A stretch of DNA of 64,000 nucleotides from an uncultured Lachnospiraceae bacterium (GTDB taxonomy: Bacteria; Bacillota; Clostridia; Lachnospirales; Lachnospiraceae). The stretch's first letter is position 1. Every line of letters starts with the position of its first letter. The notes under the pieces were generated by a model. It worked only from the letters and a program-made list of their open reading frames with translations. It did no database searches and was not told where the DNA came from. The stretch spans positions 1-64,000 of the forward strand of contig CAJTNC010000006.1 in assembly GCA_910577955.1 (NCBI GenBank), given 5' to 3'. Below, piece after piece: positions 50,152-59,608 of the stretch. A program made the position numbers and the translations under genes.

Positions 50152-50982
50152 TTACAGTTTCAAAGCATTTTTCGGACATTCGTCCACACATTTCATGCAC
50201 AAAATACATTCCGTTGCATTTTTCTTCTTTCGGGAATTGACCGGGACTTCCACATCCATCGGACATACCCTTTCACACTTCCCGCAAGAGATACATTTCT
50301 TTTCATCTACTTTAATGCGAAAAAGCGAAAAGTAACTCATCGGCTTCAAAAAAATTGTAATTGGACAAATGTATTTGCAAAAAGCCCTGTTATCTTTGTA
50401 TCGATAGGCCATGGCAATTCCAACGACATAGTAGAGGATATTTCCAATAATGAAACTCCACCACATAATTTCCCCTTTGTTCGGAACCTGAAGAATAAAA
50501 ATCAGACTGACGAATACAAGGGATGCTGCGAAGACAAAGTAACGGACAATTTCCCTATGCCTGCGGGGTGCGGCAGGTTCTTTGAACGGAAGAAGATCTA
50601 AGATCATCGCAGTCCAGCAGGCATAACCGCACCATCCACGCCCAAATAGCAGCGGCCCTAAAATTTTTGCCACGACATAATGAATTGTGGCAGCTTCAAA
50701 TGTGCCGAGGAAAAGATAATACCAAAAACCTTCTATCTGCATATTTTCCCGACAAAGAAAACCAAGATACACAAGCATATACAGACCGACGGCGAGCTGA
50801 ACTAAATTTCTGGCATATTTTTTCTTCTGTCCGTATAAGAATAACCCGACTGCAATCGCTGTACCGATATAGGAAAAATTCAAAAGATAAAATATATTAT
50901 CCAGCGTAAGCCACAATGTTACAGCAATCGCTTCAAAAGTGAGCCACATGACAAACGGCGGCAAATGTTTCTTAATCCTCAT
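50152..50982 (-). CDS. Membrane 4Fe-4S protein (NapH/YccM-like polyferredoxin)
   Basis: A 276-residue protein with about five membrane helices, the motif GRGWCGYACWTA typical of NapH/YccM-type proteins, a second cysteine pair FCKYICPIT, and a C-terminal ferredoxin domain (CISCGKCERVCPMD and CILCMKCVDECPK). It likely carries electrons across or along the membrane. The start ATG 50982 follows AGGGAAAG. It ends 20 bases before the AKR gene, so the two are co-transcribed. Confidence 0.88.
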   Translation of the reverse strand: MRIKKHLPPFVMWLTFEAIAVTLWLTLDNIFYLLNFSYIGTAIAVGLFLYGQKKKYARNLVQLAVGLYMLVYLGFLCRENMQIEGFWYYLFLGTFEAATIHYVVAKILGPLLFGRGWCGYACWTAMILDLLPFKEPAAPRRHREIVRYFVFAASLVFVSLIFILQVPNKGEIMWWSFIIGNILYYVVGIAMAYRYKDNRAFCKYICPITIFLKPMSYFSLFRIKVDEKKCISCGKCERVCPMDVEVPVNSRKKKNATECILCMKCVDECPKNALKL

Positions 50983-51087
50983 CTTCTTTCCCTGCCTGTT
51001 CAATCAACGATATGACAAAAGCGACGGTATCATTTAAAATACCGCCGCTTTGGCTTTAACATTCAAGATGCACTAAATCCGAAACCT

Positions 51088-51104
51088 CCCCGATTCGAAC
51101 CGGG
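51088..51104 (-). repeat. Isolated tRNA T-arm (tRNA fragment)
   Basis: CCCGGTTCGAATCGGGG on the minus strand forms a perfect T-stem and loop, but only about 20 bases separate it from the 3' end of tRNA-Leu, so no complete tRNA precedes it. It differs from the tRNA-Leu T-arm. It looks like the 3' remnant of another tRNA gene. Confidence 0.6.
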
Positions 51105-51124
51105 TCTGGATCATCATTATCTAG

Positions 51125-51207
51125 TGCCGGCAGCGGGACTTGAACCCGCACGTGGTTGCCCACAACAGATTTTGAGTCTGCCTCGTCTGCCATTCCGACA
51201 CGCCGGC
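51125..51207 (-). tRNA. tRNA-Leu (anticodon CAA)
   Basis: An 83-base cloverleaf on the minus strand: acceptor GCCGGCG/TGCCGGC, anticodon loop CTCAAAA with anticodon CAA (reads UUG), a long variable arm (TGTGGGCAACCACG) as in class II leucine tRNAs, and T-arm CGGGTTCAAGTCCCG. CCA is not encoded. The 449-base gene-free stretch 50983-51431 holds this tRNA, the T-arm fragment and the leader of the flavoprotein gene; I see nothing else in it. Confidence 0.95.
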
Positions 51208-51431
51208 TGATCTTTACACAGGAACTGCAAAAAACTTTTTTACCCTGCGCCGAAAATAATCATATCACATCTGCCTCTTCTTGGCAAGCAGTAAAATTAT
51301 GTTTTCCGCTTTCTGATACTATAAAAACAACAAAACCGCTTTTTTTACAAAAGCCGATGGTCATTCCCCTCCTCCTGTGTTAAAATAGATATGATTGAAA
51401 CATTTGAAGAAGAAAGGGGATCCTGCCAACT

Positions 51432-52583
51432 ATGTTTATTACAAATGACATTAAATATCTCGGCGTAAATGACTATGACATCGATCTGTTTGAAGGACAG
51501 TACGACGTTCCAAACGGTATGGCCTACAATTCCTATGTGGTCTGCGATGAAAAAACGGCTGTATTTGACACAGTGGATGCAAGCTTTACCGACATCTGGC
51601 TTAAAAATCTGGAGGAGGCGCTCTCCGGAAAGTCTCCGGATTATCTGATCGTACAGCATATGGAACCGGATCATTCCGCAGGTATCCATATTTTTATGGA
51701 CAAGTATCCTGACGCCATGATCGTTGCCACCGCTCAGGCGTTCCGCATGATGAAACAGTTTTTCGGGGAAGAATTTGAAGATCGCCGTGTTATTGCCGCA
51801 GAAAAAAGCACACTTTCTCTCGGCAGACATACTCTCACTTTTGTCACGGCTCCTATGGTGCACTGGCCTGAGGTCATGGTCACTTACGACGATGCGGACA
51901 AGGTTCTTTTCTCCGCCGATGCTTTCGGAAAATTCGGCGCTCTCGATACCGATGAGGACTGGTCCTGCGAAGCCCGCCGCTATTACATCGGCATTGTGGG
52001 AAAATACGGCATGCAGGTACAGGCGCTTCTGAAAAAAGCGGCTGATCTGGATATCCAAAAGATCTGTCCGCTGCATGGCCCCATCCTGACGGAAAATCTT
52101 GGGTATTATCTGAATCTCTACGATATCTGGTCCTCCTACGGCGTAGAATCCGAAGGCGTTATGATCGCATACACTTCCGTCTACGGTCACACCAAAGAGG
52201 CTGCGGAATTACTTGCAAAAATACTTGAGGAAAAAAACTGCCCGAAAGTTGTACTAACCGATCTGGCCAGAGAAGATATGGCAGAAGCTGTGGAGGACGC
52301 TTTCCGCTACGGAAAACTGGTGCTTGCCACCACCACCTACAATATGGATATCTTCCCCTTTATGAGGCAGTTTATCGATCATCTCACGGAGCGCAACTTC
52401 CAGAACCGCACCGTCGGTATCATTGAAAACGGTTCATGGGCTCCCGCGGCTGCCCGCACCATCAAAAAAATGCTGGAAAACAGCCAGAATATCACCTACA
52501 CGGAGACCGCCGTCACCATCAAATCAGCTATGACAGCGGAAAACAAGGCTGAACTTGAGAAAATGGCGGGAGAACTTCTCTAA
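51432..52583 (+). CDS. fprA: Flavodiiron protein (FprA family)
   Basis: A 383-residue A-type flavoprotein. The N-terminal metallo-beta-lactamase-like domain holds the diiron ligands (HMEPDHSAGI, PMVHWPEVMV, DAFG region, LHGPIL). The C-terminal flavodoxin domain (about 245-383) has MIAYTSVYGHTKEAAE and VGIIENGSWAPAA. These enzymes reduce O2 to water or NO to N2O, protecting anaerobes. AAAGGGG precedes the start by 13 bases. It is a single + strand gene with its own terminator. Confidence 0.95.
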   Translation: MFITNDIKYLGVNDYDIDLFEGQYDVPNGMAYNSYVVCDEKTAVFDTVDASFTDIWLKNLEEALSGKSPDYLIVQHMEPDHSAGIHIFMDKYPDAMIVATAQAFRMMKQFFGEEFEDRRVIAAEKSTLSLGRHTLTFVTAPMVHWPEVMVTYDDADKVLFSADAFGKFGALDTDEDWSCEARRYYIGIVGKYGMQVQALLKKAADLDIQKICPLHGPILTENLGYYLNLYDIWSSYGVESEGVMIAYTSVYGHTKEAAELLAKILEEKNCPKVVLTDLAREDMAEAVEDAFRYGKLVLATTTYNMDIFPFMRQFIDHLTERNFQNRTVGIIENGSWAPAAARTIKKMLENSQNITYTETAVTIKSAMTAENKAELEKMAGELL

Positions 52584-52620
52584 AACCTGTCCTGCCGTTT
52601 ATTTAGACACCATTTTAAAA

Positions 52621-52659
52621 AGCAGAGAACCTTTGCTCATATGAGCGCTGTTCTCTGCT
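52621..52659 (+). terminator. Terminator after fprA
   Basis: A perfect 10-bp stem AGCAGAGAAC / GTTCTCTGCT is followed by TCTTTACATTT, 38 bases after the fprA stop. Confidence 0.75.
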
Positions 52660-52730
52660 TCTTTACATTTACTGTGTCGCCTCTAAAATATTTCTGTCAG
52701 ATTTCAAATATCCGTCTTCTAAATCTGACT

Positions 52731-54005
52731 TCAGATATCCAATTTTTTGTAGACATCCAGCCCGTCAAACGTCGCAAAATAATCCTTCGGAGTCTCTGCC
52801 CGGCGGATCAGTTCCACACTGCCGTCCTCCTTTAACAAAAGCTCCGCCGACCGCAGTTTTCCGTTATAATTGTATCCCATGGAAAATCCGTGGGCGCCGG
52901 TATCATGGATAAACAGATAATCCCCCATCTCAATTTCCGGCAGCATCCTGTCTATGGCAAATTTATCATTATTCTCACAGAGTGAGCCTGCCACATCATA
53001 TTGACGATTGCAGGGAGCATCCTCCTTCCCCAGCACTGTGATATGATGGTATGCCCCGTACATAGCAGGCCTCATCAGATTTACCGCACAGGCATCCACG
53101 CCGATATATTCTTTATGAATATGCTTCTCATGTATGGCCTTCGTCACAAGGGCACCGTAAGGTCCCATCATGAAACGCCCCATCTCCGTATAAATAGCCA
53201 CATCTCCCATACCGGCAGGAACAAGGATCCTCTCGTAAGCTTCCCTCACTCCCTCGCCGATCACTCTGATATCATTGGAAACTTCCCCCGGTCTGTAGGG
53301 AATCCCCACACCGCCGGAAAGGTTGATAAAAGCAATATGTGCCCCGGTCTCCTTCTTCAGTTTCACTGCCAGTTCAAACAACTGCCCGGCTAACATCGGA
53401 TAATACTCGTTCGTCACCGTGTTGCTGGCCAAAAAAGCGTGGATGCCAAAATGCTTCACTCCTTTTTTCAGCAATATTTTATACGCCTCCGTCATCTGTT
53501 CCGGCATCATGCCGTACTTGGAATCGCCGGGGTTGTCCATGATACCGTTGCTCATCTGGAACACACCGCCCGGATTATAGCGGCAGCTCATTGTCTCCGG
53601 CAACTTCCCGCCGCAAGCCTCTTCACAAAAATCAATATGGGTAATGTCATCCAGATTGATGATCGCCCCCATCTCATTCGCATAAGTATATTCTTCCGCC
53701 GGCGTATCGTTGGAAGAAAACATGATGCGGTCCCCGGAAAGCCCTATGGCCCCACTGAGCATCAGTTCTGTCATCGAAGAGCAATCCGCTCCGCAGCCAT
53801 ACTCTGCCAGTATCTGCATCAAATATGGATTTGGCGTCGCTTTCACCGCAAAATATTCACGAAATCCCGGATTCCATGAGAAAGCTTCCTGCACTGCTTT
53901 CGCATTTTCTCTGATGCCCTTTTCATCATAAATATGAAAGGGTGTCGGAAATTTCTCCGCGATCTCCTCCGCCTGTAATCTTGTAATAAATGGTATTTTC
54001 TGCAT
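52731..54005 (-). CDS. lysA: Diaminopimelate decarboxylase family (LysA-like)
   Basis: A 424-residue PLP decarboxylase of the alanine-racemase fold. The PLP lysine is in YFAVKATPNP (about Lys53); FINLSGGVGIPYRP is the glycine-rich phosphate loop; CENNDKFAIDR holds the second-active-site cysteine region; HDTGAHGFSMGYNYNG is near the end. It could be diaminopimelate decarboxylase or a related carboxynorspermidine/arginine decarboxylase-type enzyme; gene context does not decide. The start ATG 54005 follows AAGGGA. It lies downstream of xerD. Confidence 0.85.
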   Translation of the reverse strand: MQKIPFITRLQAEEIAEKFPTPFHIYDEKGIRENAKAVQEAFSWNPGFREYFAVKATPNPYLMQILAEYGCGADCSSMTELMLSGAIGLSGDRIMFSSNDTPAEEYTYANEMGAIINLDDITHIDFCEEACGGKLPETMSCRYNPGGVFQMSNGIMDNPGDSKYGMMPEQMTEAYKILLKKGVKHFGIHAFLASNTVTNEYYPMLAGQLFELAVKLKKETGAHIAFINLSGGVGIPYRPGEVSNDIRVIGEGVREAYERILVPAGMGDVAIYTEMGRFMMGPYGALVTKAIHEKHIHKEYIGVDACAVNLMRPAMYGAYHHITVLGKEDAPCNRQYDVAGSLCENNDKFAIDRMLPEIEMGDYLFIHDTGAHGFSMGYNYNGKLRSAELLLKEDGSVELIRRAETPKDYFATFDGLDVYKKLDI

Positions 54006-54065
54006 TCTTCTGTCCCTTCCGGTTGTCTGTCTTCTCAGATACCAGTTATACATCAAAACAACCCG

Positions 54066-54932
54066 CTATAGTATCATTTCTGTATTTTTCTTCTCCAGAT
54101 TCACATACATATGTGTCGTGGAAATATCGGAATGCCCAAGCATCTCCTGAACACTTTTTAGATCCGTGCCCCTTTTCACCATATGAGCCGCAAAGGTATG
54201 GCGCAGCGTGTGAGGCGTGATATCTTTAGAAATACCCGCTTTCTTCGCATAACTTTTCACCAGTTTCCAGAATCCCTGCCTGCTCATAGGACTTCCGGAA
54301 CAATTCACAAACAGTATATCCCGCGCCTCATTTGAGGCCATACGGTTTCTCGCCTTTGTCAGGTACTTCCGCAGCGCGTCCTGCACCTCACTGTCAAAAG
54401 ACACCATTCTCTCCCTGTCTCCGTCACGGCAGATCAAAAACCCCAACTGCATATTCACATCCGATATCTTTAAACGGATCAATTCAGACACCCTGATACC
54501 TGTCGCACACAAAAGTTCTAACATCGCTCTGTCCCTGATCTCTTTGTCGGAAACACCGGAAGGCTGTTCCAACAGTCTCTCCATTTCTTCAACCGATAAA
54601 ACTTCCGGCACTTTCCTTTCCACTCTCGGCGCTTTCAGACAGTTTGATATATCTGTTTTCACCATGCCTTCTTTCAGCAGATAATGAAAAAAAGCTTTGA
54701 TCGATGCAATGCTTCTCGATATGGTCGAAGCCTTGAACTTCTTTCGTTCCATATACGCAATATATTTTTTCAGGTTTTCCTCCGTCACCTCGCAGGCTGC
54801 AGAAATCTGAGCTGTCAGTTCCAGATAAATACGCATTTTAGTCAGGTCACGCCTGTAGGACATCTCCGTATTGGGAGATGTTTTCTTAATATTGTGCAAA
54901 TATGAAATAAAAGCCTCTATTTCCCGCTCCAT
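54066..54932 (-). CDS. xerD: Tyrosine recombinase XerD-like
   Basis: A 288-residue tyrosine recombinase with an N-terminal SAM-like core-binding domain and a C-terminal catalytic domain: arginine in CATGIRVSEL, HTLRHTFA, GHSDIST and the tyrosine in THMYVNL. It lies next to spoIIM and nudF as xerD (ripX) does in Bacillus, so it is more likely the chromosome-dimer resolvase than a mobile-element integrase. Confidence 0.88.
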   Translation of the reverse strand: MEREIEAFISYLHNIKKTSPNTEMSYRRDLTKMRIYLELTAQISAACEVTEENLKKYIAYMERKKFKASTISRSIASIKAFFHYLLKEGMVKTDISNCLKAPRVERKVPEVLSVEEMERLLEQPSGVSDKEIRDRAMLELLCATGIRVSELIRLKISDVNMQLGFLICRDGDRERMVSFDSEVQDALRKYLTKARNRMASNEARDILFVNCSGSPMSRQGFWKLVKSYAKKAGISKDITPHTLRHTFAAHMVKRGTDLKSVQEMLGHSDISTTHMYVNLEKKNTEMIL

Positions 54933-55004
54933 GCTCCCCCATGCCTTTCTTTTTACAACTATTTTTCATCATAGTATATTTTTCATGGAAAAGCAACGCA
55001 AAAA

Positions 55005-55661
55005 TCAAAAAAGCTGTAAGATCGCTTTTAAGATGCGGGGATTGATATAGGCTTCCAGAAAACAGCCTGCCGCAATAATCATAACGCATGTTATCATATT
55101 CAGTGCTCTCCGCAGAATAAGTCCGGCTTTTTCTCCGCCTGAAACCCTGCCCGAGCCCCCCTGAAAATACATTGTCCTGCACAATCCGCTGCACTTCGCC
55201 GACAAAATCAAAAATGCCGGTATCAAAATAAGCTGCTGCGGAAACAGACTCCCCGCCGCCAGCAAAATCCCCTTCGCCCCATACCGCAAAACGCTTCCTG
55301 CCGACAAAATTCCTATGGCCAGACCGCTCCAAAACTGATAAAGATACGCCGTCACGCTGCCCAGATAAGTCGTGGCCAGAATAATGAGCAAAACTGCCGC
55401 TCCAAGCCGCTGCATAAAAATGGTGACTAAAAGCTTTCCGGTATCCGGCTGCAGATATTTTACAGGGCCAAGTGTGTAGCTGTCCAAAAATCCGGTGTTG
55501 TAAAGCAGACTCTCCTTCTTCAATATCATGCCCAGTATTCCGGCAAAAAATCCGAAAAGCAAAGTGTAGAGCAGCTTTGCCATCTGCTCCCCTTCCTCCG
55601 TCTCCCGAAAGACTGAAATACCGCTTTCCGCTGTCTTGTGTTTTAATAAATGAATTGCCAT
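55005..55661 (-). CDS. spoIIM: Stage II sporulation protein M homologue
   Basis: A 218-residue membrane protein with five hydrophobic helices and the C-terminal EAYINPRILKAIL motif of SpoIIM. In sporulating bacteria SpoIIM with SpoIID and SpoIIP drives septal thinning and engulfment. Order nudF-spoIIM-xerD matches Bacillus and many Clostridia. Weak ribosome-binding site (GGAAG 12 bases upstream). The only direct sporulation gene in the window; it supports a spore-forming host. Confidence 0.85.
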   Translation of the reverse strand: MAIHLLKHKTAESGISVFRETEEGEQMAKLLYTLLFGFFAGILGMILKKESLLYNTGFLDSYTLGPVKYLQPDTGKLLVTIFMQRLGAAVLLIILATTYLGSVTAYLYQFWSGLAIGILSAGSVLRYGAKGILLAAGSLFPQQLILIPAFLILSAKCSGLCRTMYFQGGSGRVSGGEKAGLILRRALNMITCVMIIAAGCFLEAYINPRILKAILQLF

Positions 55662-55724
55662 CTAAAAAAGGACTTCCTCTATATTCTCTTAAATATATGA
55701 GAAAGCCCGTCTTAGTATGCCTGT

Positions 55725-56276
55725 CTAAATTTTTCCGTCCGCCGCCAGACTCTTGTAAGTCATGATCGCGCAAATTGTTTTGGAGTCTTCTATTTTCCCA
55801 TCGTAGATCATCTGTACGAGTTCTTCCAGACTGTATGCACCCACATCCACAAACTCATCCTCGTCCAAATGCTGCTCTTCTTTTTTCTTTAACCCGGTAG
55901 CCAGATAAATATCGATTCCCTCATTACAGAAAGCCACCGTCGTGTATATCCTCTGAAGAAACTTTACATTCTCCGCAATATATCCGGTTTCCTCTTTCAA
56001 TTCCCGGATCGCCGCTTCTTTCGTCGGCTCCTCAATACCGTTTAGGCCTCCGGCCGGAATTTCCAGCGTATACTTCTCTATGGCGTTCCTCCACTGGCGC
56101 ACCATCAAAATTTTTCCGTCCTCTCTGACGGCCATCATTGCCGCAGCGCCTTTATGGCCGATAAAATCATAGATTGCTTCATTCCCGTTCGGAAGCTTTA
56201 TCTCATCCTGATAGTAATCTATGATCCTGCCCTTATGGATAAGCTTCCTGCCCAAGCGTTTAAATTCTTCCGACAT
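55725..56276 (-). CDS. nudF: ADP-ribose pyrophosphatase (Nudix)
   Basis: A 183-residue Nudix protein. The Nudix box is GGLNGIEEPTKEAAIRELKEETG; the N-terminus (FKRLGRKLIHKGRIIDYYQDEIKLPNG) and VRQWRNAIEKYTLEIPAGG match ADP-ribose pyrophosphatases of the NudF type. The start ATG 56276 follows AAAGGAAG; the frame open to 56357 overlaps the aminotransferase gene. Second Nudix enzyme in the window; it sits in the canonical nudF-spoIIM-xerD order. Confidence 0.9.
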   Translation of the reverse strand: MSEEFKRLGRKLIHKGRIIDYYQDEIKLPNGNEAIYDFIGHKGAAAMMAVREDGKILMVRQWRNAIEKYTLEIPAGGLNGIEEPTKEAAIRELKEETGYIAENVKFLQRIYTTVAFCNEGIDIYLATGLKKKEEQHLDEDEFVDVGAYSLEELVQMIYDGKIEDSKTICAIMTYKSLAADGKI

Positions 56277-56325
56277 TTTCTCTTCCTTTCTGCTGATCCT
56301 GTCTAAAACACACCAAAGTACAAAA

Positions 56326-57609
56326 TCAATCCTGCAGCAGCTTCTCAATGCTGACAAGTTTCACACACAGTACAAACAACTTTGAAGCCTCTTTCATCTC
56401 TTCCAAGGAAGGATAAGACGGCGCTATCCTGATATTGCTGTCTTTCGGATCTACACCGTAAGGATAGGTTGCACCCGCGTCGGTCAGTACCATTCCCCCT
56501 TCTTTACACTTTGCCACGATGGCTTTCGCACACCCTTCCAAAGCGTCAAAGGAAATAAAATAGCCTCCCACCGGATTCGTCCACTTTCCGATCCCAAGAC
56601 CTCCCAGTTCTTTTTCCAGCACTTCTTTCACCAATTCAAACTTAGGACGAATCAACGCAGAATTTTTCATCATCTGCGTACGCAGCCCCGCTTTGTCTTT
56701 ATAATATCTGACATGGCGCAGCTGATTGATCTTATCCGGGCCGATGGTCTGAACTGTCATGGCTTTTTTGATCCACTCTCTGTTTTTTTCGGATGCCGCG
56801 ATAACCGAAACACCTGCACCTGCAAAACTGATTTTGGAGGTGGAAGCAAACTCAAACACCAGATCGGGATTTCCCGCCTTTTCACATTCCGATAAAATTT
56901 CCAGCAGCGTATCGCATTTATCCTCATACAGATCGTGGATGCAGTATGCGTTGTCCCAATATATCCTGAAATCCTCCGCCGCAGGCTTCAGATTCACAAA
57001 CCGTCTGACGGTCTCATCAGAATAGGTATACCCCTGTGGATTTGAATACTTCGGCACACACCAGATTCCTTTTACGGATGCATCCGTCTGCACATATTTC
57101 TCCACCAAGTCCATATCCGGACCATCCTCGGTCATGGGAATCGTTATCATCTCAATACCAAAATACTCCGTCACCTTAAAGTGTCTGTCATATCCCGGCG
57201 CCGGACACAAAAATTTGACTTTATCAAGTTTACACCATGGGGTAGCGCCGCATACCCCGTGAGTCACAGAATGAGATACCGTATCAAACATCAGCGACAA
57301 ACTGGCATTACCGTCAACGATCACATTTTCAGGTTTTGTCTCCAGCATTTCCGCCATCAGCCTTTTTATCTCGGGAATGCCGTCCATAATGCCATAGTTT
57401 CTGCAATCCACTCCACTCTCCGTCCGCAGATCCGATTCCCCATTTATAACATTCAAAAGAGGCATCGCTGTATCAAGCTGCTCCGGCGCAGGTTTTCCTC
57501 TGGACATATCAAGCTTCAAGTCCTCCGCTTTGATCTGCTCAAACTGAAGCATCAGTTTGTCATACAGTTCTTTCAGCTCTTGTCTGCTCATTTCCTGAAA
57601 TGTTTTCAT
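56326..57609 (-). CDS. PLP-dependent aminotransferase (aspartate aminotransferase, MocR-like class)
   Basis: A 427-residue aminotransferase of the group with Pfam Aminotran_MocR. The start MSRQELKELYDKLMLQFEQIKAEDLKLDMSRGKPAPEQL (first 40 residues) is typical. IYWDNAYCIHDLYED holds the PLP aspartate, and FEFASTSKISFAGAGVSV the Schiff-base lysine. Such enzymes are annotated as aspartate aminotransferase or alanine-glyoxylate class; the exact acceptor is unclear. It lies before nudF. Confidence 0.85.
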   Translation of the reverse strand: MKTFQEMSRQELKELYDKLMLQFEQIKAEDLKLDMSRGKPAPEQLDTAMPLLNVINGESDLRTESGVDCRNYGIMDGIPEIKRLMAEMLETKPENVIVDGNASLSLMFDTVSHSVTHGVCGATPWCKLDKVKFLCPAPGYDRHFKVTEYFGIEMITIPMTEDGPDMDLVEKYVQTDASVKGIWCVPKYSNPQGYTYSDETVRRFVNLKPAAEDFRIYWDNAYCIHDLYEDKCDTLLEILSECEKAGNPDLVFEFASTSKISFAGAGVSVIAASEKNREWIKKAMTVQTIGPDKINQLRHVRYYKDKAGLRTQMMKNSALIRPKFELVKEVLEKELGGLGIGKWTNPVGGYFISFDALEGCAKAIVAKCKEGGMVLTDAGATYPYGVDPKDSNIRIAPSYPSLEEMKEASKLFVLCVKLVSIEKLLQD

Positions 57610-57812
57610 ATCAATACCGTTCCCTTTCCATAGCCCTCAAATTTTATTCATATGATACCTTGTTTCTCCGATATTCATCCACCCACATCATTTCCCGGTA
57701 TCATTGTATACAATTATCCACATCTGACATTTTACTACACCAAAGTAAAAATGAGCAATAGAAAAACCATAAAAATAAAGTTCGAAAATAATATTTTTTT
57801 GAGATAAATAGC

Positions 57813-57849
57813 ACAAAAAAAGCCCTACAGCAACATACTGCAGGGCTGA
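57813..57849 (-). terminator. Terminator after rny
   Basis: Minus-strand stem AGCCCTGCAG-loop-CTGTAGGGCT followed by TTTTTTTGTGC; about 12 bases after the rny stop. The 250 bases between the aminotransferase and rny hold only this terminator and the aminotransferase leader. Confidence 0.9.
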
Positions 57850-57860
57850 TTTTTCATGTA

Positions 57861-59411
57861 CTATTTTGCATAATCGACTACACGGCTTTCTCTGATCACA
57901 TTGACTTTGATCTGCCCGGGATATTCCAACTCAGCTTCTATCTTCTTAGAAACTTCCCTTGCAAGCAAAACCATATCAGAATCAGATATCTGCTCCGGAA
58001 CTACCATTACCCGAATCTCTCTACCCGCTTGAATAGCAAAAGATTTATCTACGCCTTTAAAATTGTTTGTGATTTCTTCTAATTGTCTCAGTCTGCTTGT
58101 GTAAGTCTCAAGAGTTTCTCTTCTTGCACCCGGTCTCGCTGCAGAAATGGTATCAGCTGCCTGTACAATACACGCAATGAGAGTCTGCGCCTCTACATCG
58201 CCGTGATGAGATTCCACTGCATTTATAACAGTTGCAGATTCTTTATATTTTCTGCAAAGTTCAGAGCCAAGCTGTATATGGGAGCCTTCCATCTCATGAT
58301 CCACGGCTTTGCCAATATCATGCAAAAGCCCCGCCCTTTTTGCCATTCTGACATCTAAGCCCATCTCCGCCGCAAGCAGCCCGGAAAGCTGTGCCACTTC
58401 GATAGAATGCTTCAGCGCATTCTGGCCATAGCTGGTTCTAAACTTCATCTTACCAAGTAATTTGATCAGTTCAGGATGAATGCCGTGCACACCTACTTCG
58501 AGAGTTGCCGCTTCACCCTCCTCTTTAATCATTACTTCGACTTCTCTTTGCGCCTTTTCAACCATCTCCTCGATTCTTGCCGGATGGATACGGCCGTCCA
58601 CGATCAGTTTTTCCAAGGCAATACGTGCCACTTCCCGTCTGATGGGATCAAATCCGGAAAGGATAACTGCTTCCGGCGTATCATCGATAATCAGATCCAC
58701 GCCAGTCATCGTCTCGAGAGTTCTGATATTTCTTCCCTCTCTGCCGATGATCCTTCCTTTCATCTCATCATTCGGAAGCTGCACAACAGATATTGTAGTC
58801 TCCGAAACATGATCCGCCGCACATTTCTGTATGGCCATGACAACATATTCCTTCGCCTTTTTGTCTGCTTCTTCTTTCGCCCGCGTTTCCATTTCTTTGA
58901 TCATAACCGCGGACTCATGTTTCACTTCATCTTCAACAATTTTCAGTAAATATTCTTTTGCCTGTTCAGAGGTTAATCCTGAGATTCTTTCCAGTTCCTG
59001 TAATCTTTGCTCGTTCAGCTTTGAAACTTCTTCCCGCTGCTTCGCCAGACGTTCCTCTTTGGCAGCAAGACTCGCTTCTTTCTTTTCGATGGCATCGGCC
59101 TTTTTCTCGATGTTCTCTTCCTTCTGCTGGATTCTGCGCTCATAACGCTGCGCTTCAGCTCTGCGCTCTTTGACTTCCTTGTCCAATTCATTTTTTACAC
59201 GAATGGACTCTTCCTTTGTCTCAAGCTGTGCTTCGCGCTTTTTCGTTTCAGCCGTTTTCAAAGCTTCATCGATGATCTCCCTTGCTTTCGTCTCCGCGCT
59301 GCCGATTTTGGATTCCACTACTTTTTTCCGATATTCCGTCGCAACATAAGCAGATACAGGAACCGCAACGACAAGCGTGACCAATACCGCCGCTATCACA
59401 TAACCAAGCAT
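57861..59411 (-). CDS. rny: Ribonuclease Y
   Basis: A 516-residue membrane-anchored endoribonuclease, central to mRNA decay in Firmicutes. An N-terminal membrane helix (about residues 2-22) is followed by a long Lys/Glu coiled coil to about 200, a KH domain (NDEMKGRIIGREGRNIRTLETMTGVDLIIDD across it) and an HD domain (LLHDIGKAVDHEMEGSH; HHGDVEAQT). The start ATG 59411 is 10 bases from AAGGAGG; a GTG at 59423 overlaps that site. Confidence 0.97.
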   Translation of the reverse strand: MLGYVIAAVLVTLVVAVPVSAYVATEYRKKVVESKIGSAETKAREIIDEALKTAETKKREAQLETKEESIRVKNELDKEVKERRAEAQRYERRIQQKEENIEKKADAIEKKEASLAAKEERLAKQREEVSKLNEQRLQELERISGLTSEQAKEYLLKIVEDEVKHESAVMIKEMETRAKEEADKKAKEYVVMAIQKCAADHVSETTISVVQLPNDEMKGRIIGREGRNIRTLETMTGVDLIIDDTPEAVILSGFDPIRREVARIALEKLIVDGRIHPARIEEMVEKAQREVEVMIKEEGEAATLEVGVHGIHPELIKLLGKMKFRTSYGQNALKHSIEVAQLSGLLAAEMGLDVRMAKRAGLLHDIGKAVDHEMEGSHIQLGSELCRKYKESATVINAVESHHGDVEAQTLIACIVQAADTISAARPGARRETLETYTSRLRQLEEITNNFKGVDKSFAIQAGREIRVMVVPEQISDSDMVLLAREVSKKIEAELEYPGQIKVNVIRESRVVDYAK

Positions 59412-59510
59412 GTACAGGAGCACCTCCTTATTCAGTTTTCATTGTACAAATCTATCATAGAATATCAGTTTTACACCAGATATTCTAATTAGCATATTTA
59501 CAACACTTCA

Positions 59511-59539
59511 ATTCTAAACAAAAAACAATAGTATGTCAA
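59511..59539 (-). promoter_or_regulatory. rny promoter
   Basis: TTGACA (59534-59539), 17-base spacer and TAGAAT (59511-59516) on the minus strand, about 100 bases before the start codon. Confidence 0.8.
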
Positions 59540-59608
59540 GCATTTTATGAAATACCACCGCGATAGAATGCTGTCTGCTACACAAATATTATAAATTGCA
59601 CAATATGC

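Noticed and set aside
51061..51124. A second complete tRNA gene next to tRNA-Leu
   Set aside because: Only the T-arm is present; there is no room for D and anticodon arms.
54066..54932. XerD-like recombinase as evidence of a second mobile element
   Set aside because: Its neighbours (spoIIM, nudF) match the conserved chromosomal xerD context, and no element genes or flanking repeats are visible.
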